The notes below the pieces were generated by a model. That model was not told where the DNA came from. It saw only the letters and a program-made list of their open reading frames with translations, and ran no database searches. A stretch of DNA of 7,115 bases. It comes from Acidobacteriota bacterium (GTDB taxonomy: Bacteria > Acidobacteriota > Thermoanaerobaculia > UBA5066). Position numbers and translations under genes: made by a program. Positions 6,030 through 7,115 of this stretch are shown here, one piece after another (the first letter of the stretch is position 1; every line of letters begins with the position of its first letter). Where the stretch lies: assembly GCA_016789625.1 (NCBI GenBank), contig JAEUQS010000359.1, positions 1 through 7,115 on the forward strand, written 5' to 3'.

Positions 6030-7115
6030 GGCTCGCCGAGCTGGCGGCCGCCGTGCCGCATCGACTTCGCGTTCCGACGGCCGGACCCACCGGGGGCTCG
6101 GGGGATCGAGAAACCCCGAGAGCGGATCCAGATCCCGAGATCCTCTCCCTCACCCACGACTCGCGAAAGGTCCGCCCCGGAGCGCTCTTCGCGGCCTTTC
6201 CCGGCCTCAAGGCCGACGGCCGGGCCTTTCTCGCCGAAGCGGTTTCCCGCGGCGCCGCGGCCGCGCTCGGCGAGCCTCCCGCGCCCGAGACCCTCGCGGT
6301 GCCCTACCTCGAGGTGGCGAACGCGCGCCGCGCGGCCGGCGTCCTCGCGGCGCGGCTCGCGGGCGACCCCTGCGAGAAGCTCGTCATGGCGGGCCTCACG
6401 GGGACGAGCGGAAAGACCACCACGTCGCTCCTCCTGGATGCCGTGCTCGCGGAGAAGCATGCCGTGCGCGGCCTCTTCGGGACGCTCGTCTACCGCGGAG
6501 CGAGCGGCGAGGTGGAGGCGTCCCGCACGACGCCCGAGGCCACCGAGCTCGCGCCCCTCCTCGCGGAGCTGGCCGCGAACGGGGGAACGGCCGTCACGAT
6601 GGAGTGCTCGTCGCACGCGCTCTCCCTCGAGCGGCTCGCGGGCACCCGTTTCGACGTGGCCGCGTTCCTGAACCTCTCGCGCGACCACCTGGACTTCCAC
6701 GCAGGCCTCGACTCGTACTTCGAGGCCAAGGCGCTGCTCTTCTCCCTCCTGAAGCCTCGCGGCCACGCCGTGGTGAACGTCGACGACCCGTACGGCGCGC
6801 GGCTCGCCGGGAGGCTCGGCCCGATCCTCGGCGCCTCCCGCGTCGTGACCTTCAGCCTCCGGGAAGCGACCGGGGCCACCGTCCATGGAGGCGTCGATCC
6901 CACGAACGAGGGCCTCGGCCTCACGATCACCTCTCCGCGTTTCTCGATATCGGGTTCGGACCTCGTGGTGACGTCCCCTCTCCTCGGGCGTCCGAACGCC
7001 GAAAACCTCCTCGCCGCCGCCGCCTGCGCTCTCGCGCTCGAGGTCACCCCCTCCTCGATCGCGCGCGCGCTGTCCGGCGTCGTGCGAGTTCCCGGTCGCC
7101 TGGAGCCCGTCTCCA
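6026..7115 (+). CDS. murE: UDP-N-acetylmuramyl-tripeptide synthetase MurE, 3'-truncated by the window
   Basis: Cytoplasmic ATP-dependent Mur ligase that adds the third residue (meso-diaminopimelate or lysine) to UDP-MurNAc-L-Ala-D-Glu. The first 363 codons are present. Visible motifs are HDSRKVRPGALFAAFPG (from residue 44) of the UDP-binding domain, the ATP P-loop TGTSGKTTT (125-133), and TTPEA (168-172). ECSSHAL (193-199), NLSRDHLDFH (216-225) and the presumed carbamylated lysine K235 in FEAKALLF follow. GRPNAENLLAA near the window edge and VPGRLEPV at the edge complete the match. The residues that set diaminopimelate or lysine choice (the DNPR region) lie beyond the window. GTG 6026 is the start: it overlaps the ftsI TGA as GTGA, and GGAG (6015-6018) lies 7 bases upstream. 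Residues 16-38 form an unusual Gly/Pro/Asp-rich insertion before the first conserved motif. Confidence 0.95.
   Translation, partial: MRLAELAAAVPHRLRVPTAGPTGGSGDRETPRADPDPEILSLTHDSRKVRPGALFAAFPGLKADGRAFLAEAVSRGAAAALGEPPAPETLAVPYLEVANARRAAGVLAARLAGDPCEKLVMAGLTGTSGKTTTSLLLDAVLAEKHAVRGLFGTLVYRGASGEVEASRTTPEATELAPLLAELAANGGTAVTMECSSHALSLERLAGTRFDVAAFLNLSRDHLDFHAGLDSYFEAKALLFSLLKPRGHAVVNVDDPYGARLAGRLGPILGASRVVTFSLREATGATVHGGVDPTNEGLGLTITSPRFSISGSDLVVTSPLLGRPNAENLLAAAACALALEVTPSSIARALSGVVRVPGRLEPVS
6097..6120 (+). repeat. Inverted repeat in the murE N-terminal insertion
   Basis: CTCGGGG (6097-6103) is the exact complement of CCCCGAG (6114-6120), giving a 7-base-pair stem with a 10-base loop. It is followed by three AGATCC/GGATCC-like steps (6124-6142). 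The segment encodes a non-conserved linker near residues 24-40 of MurE. There is no T-tract, so it is not called a terminator. Confidence 0.35.

Noticed and set aside
5531..6886. 451-codon minus-strand frame opposite ftsI and murE
   Set aside because: It is a shadow of two genes with intact catalytic motifs on the plus strand. It has no family motif and spans their junction.
1..7115. CRISPR array, tRNA, insertion sequence or phage attachment site
   Set aside because: No regularly spaced repeat units with spacers, no cloverleaf-like segment, no transposase motifs and no terminal inverted repeats were found by reading both strands.

Overview
This window is the start of a division and cell wall (dcw) cluster from a high-GC bacterium. 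It is flanked on the left by a convergent pair of unrelated genes. Organism: GC content is high, with strong G/C preference at third codon positions. The cluster order is mraZ-rsmH-ftsL-ftsI-murE, the FtsI carries a C-terminal PASTA domain, FtsL is short, and the adjacent gene is an RNase D. Together these suggest a Gram-negative-type, high-GC lineage. The MraZ sequence resembles Acidobacteriota forms most, and Myxococcota-like relatives are an alternative. This placement is an impression from motif style, not from a search.

Layout. Bases 1-615 (+) hold the 3' part of a class I SAM-dependent methyltransferase gene that is cut by the window start. Bases 620-1768 (-) encode ribonuclease D, whose stop codon lies only 4 bases from the methyltransferase stop. 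Bases 1769-1939 are the divergent control region between rnd and the dcw operon. It holds a good sigma70-type promoter (TTGACT, 17-base spacer, GATACT) followed by an array of GTGG/TGGG half-sites at an exact 10-base period, which fits an MraZ operator. From 1940 to the window end (+) run mraZ, rsmH, ftsL, ftsI and the first 363 codons of murE. Gaps shrink along the operon: 18 bases, 2 bases, then two 4-base start/stop overlaps (CTGA and GTGA).

How the genes work together. MraZ is the DNA-binding regulator of the cluster. RsmH methylates 16S rRNA. FtsL is a bitopic divisome scaffold that partners FtsI. FtsI is the septal transpeptidase. MurE adds the third amino acid to the peptidoglycan stem peptide in the cytoplasm. 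The last four are tightly packed and probably translationally coupled, so expression should be set mainly by the mraZ promoter and its operator.

I see no mobile element, CRISPR array, tRNA, rRNA or clear intrinsic terminator. I found no undescribed multi-gene system. The points of interest are regulatory or structural: the MraZ operator array, an apparent CTG start for ftsI, a strong hairpin inside the first codons of rsmH, and lineage-specific tails or insertions in FtsL and MurE.
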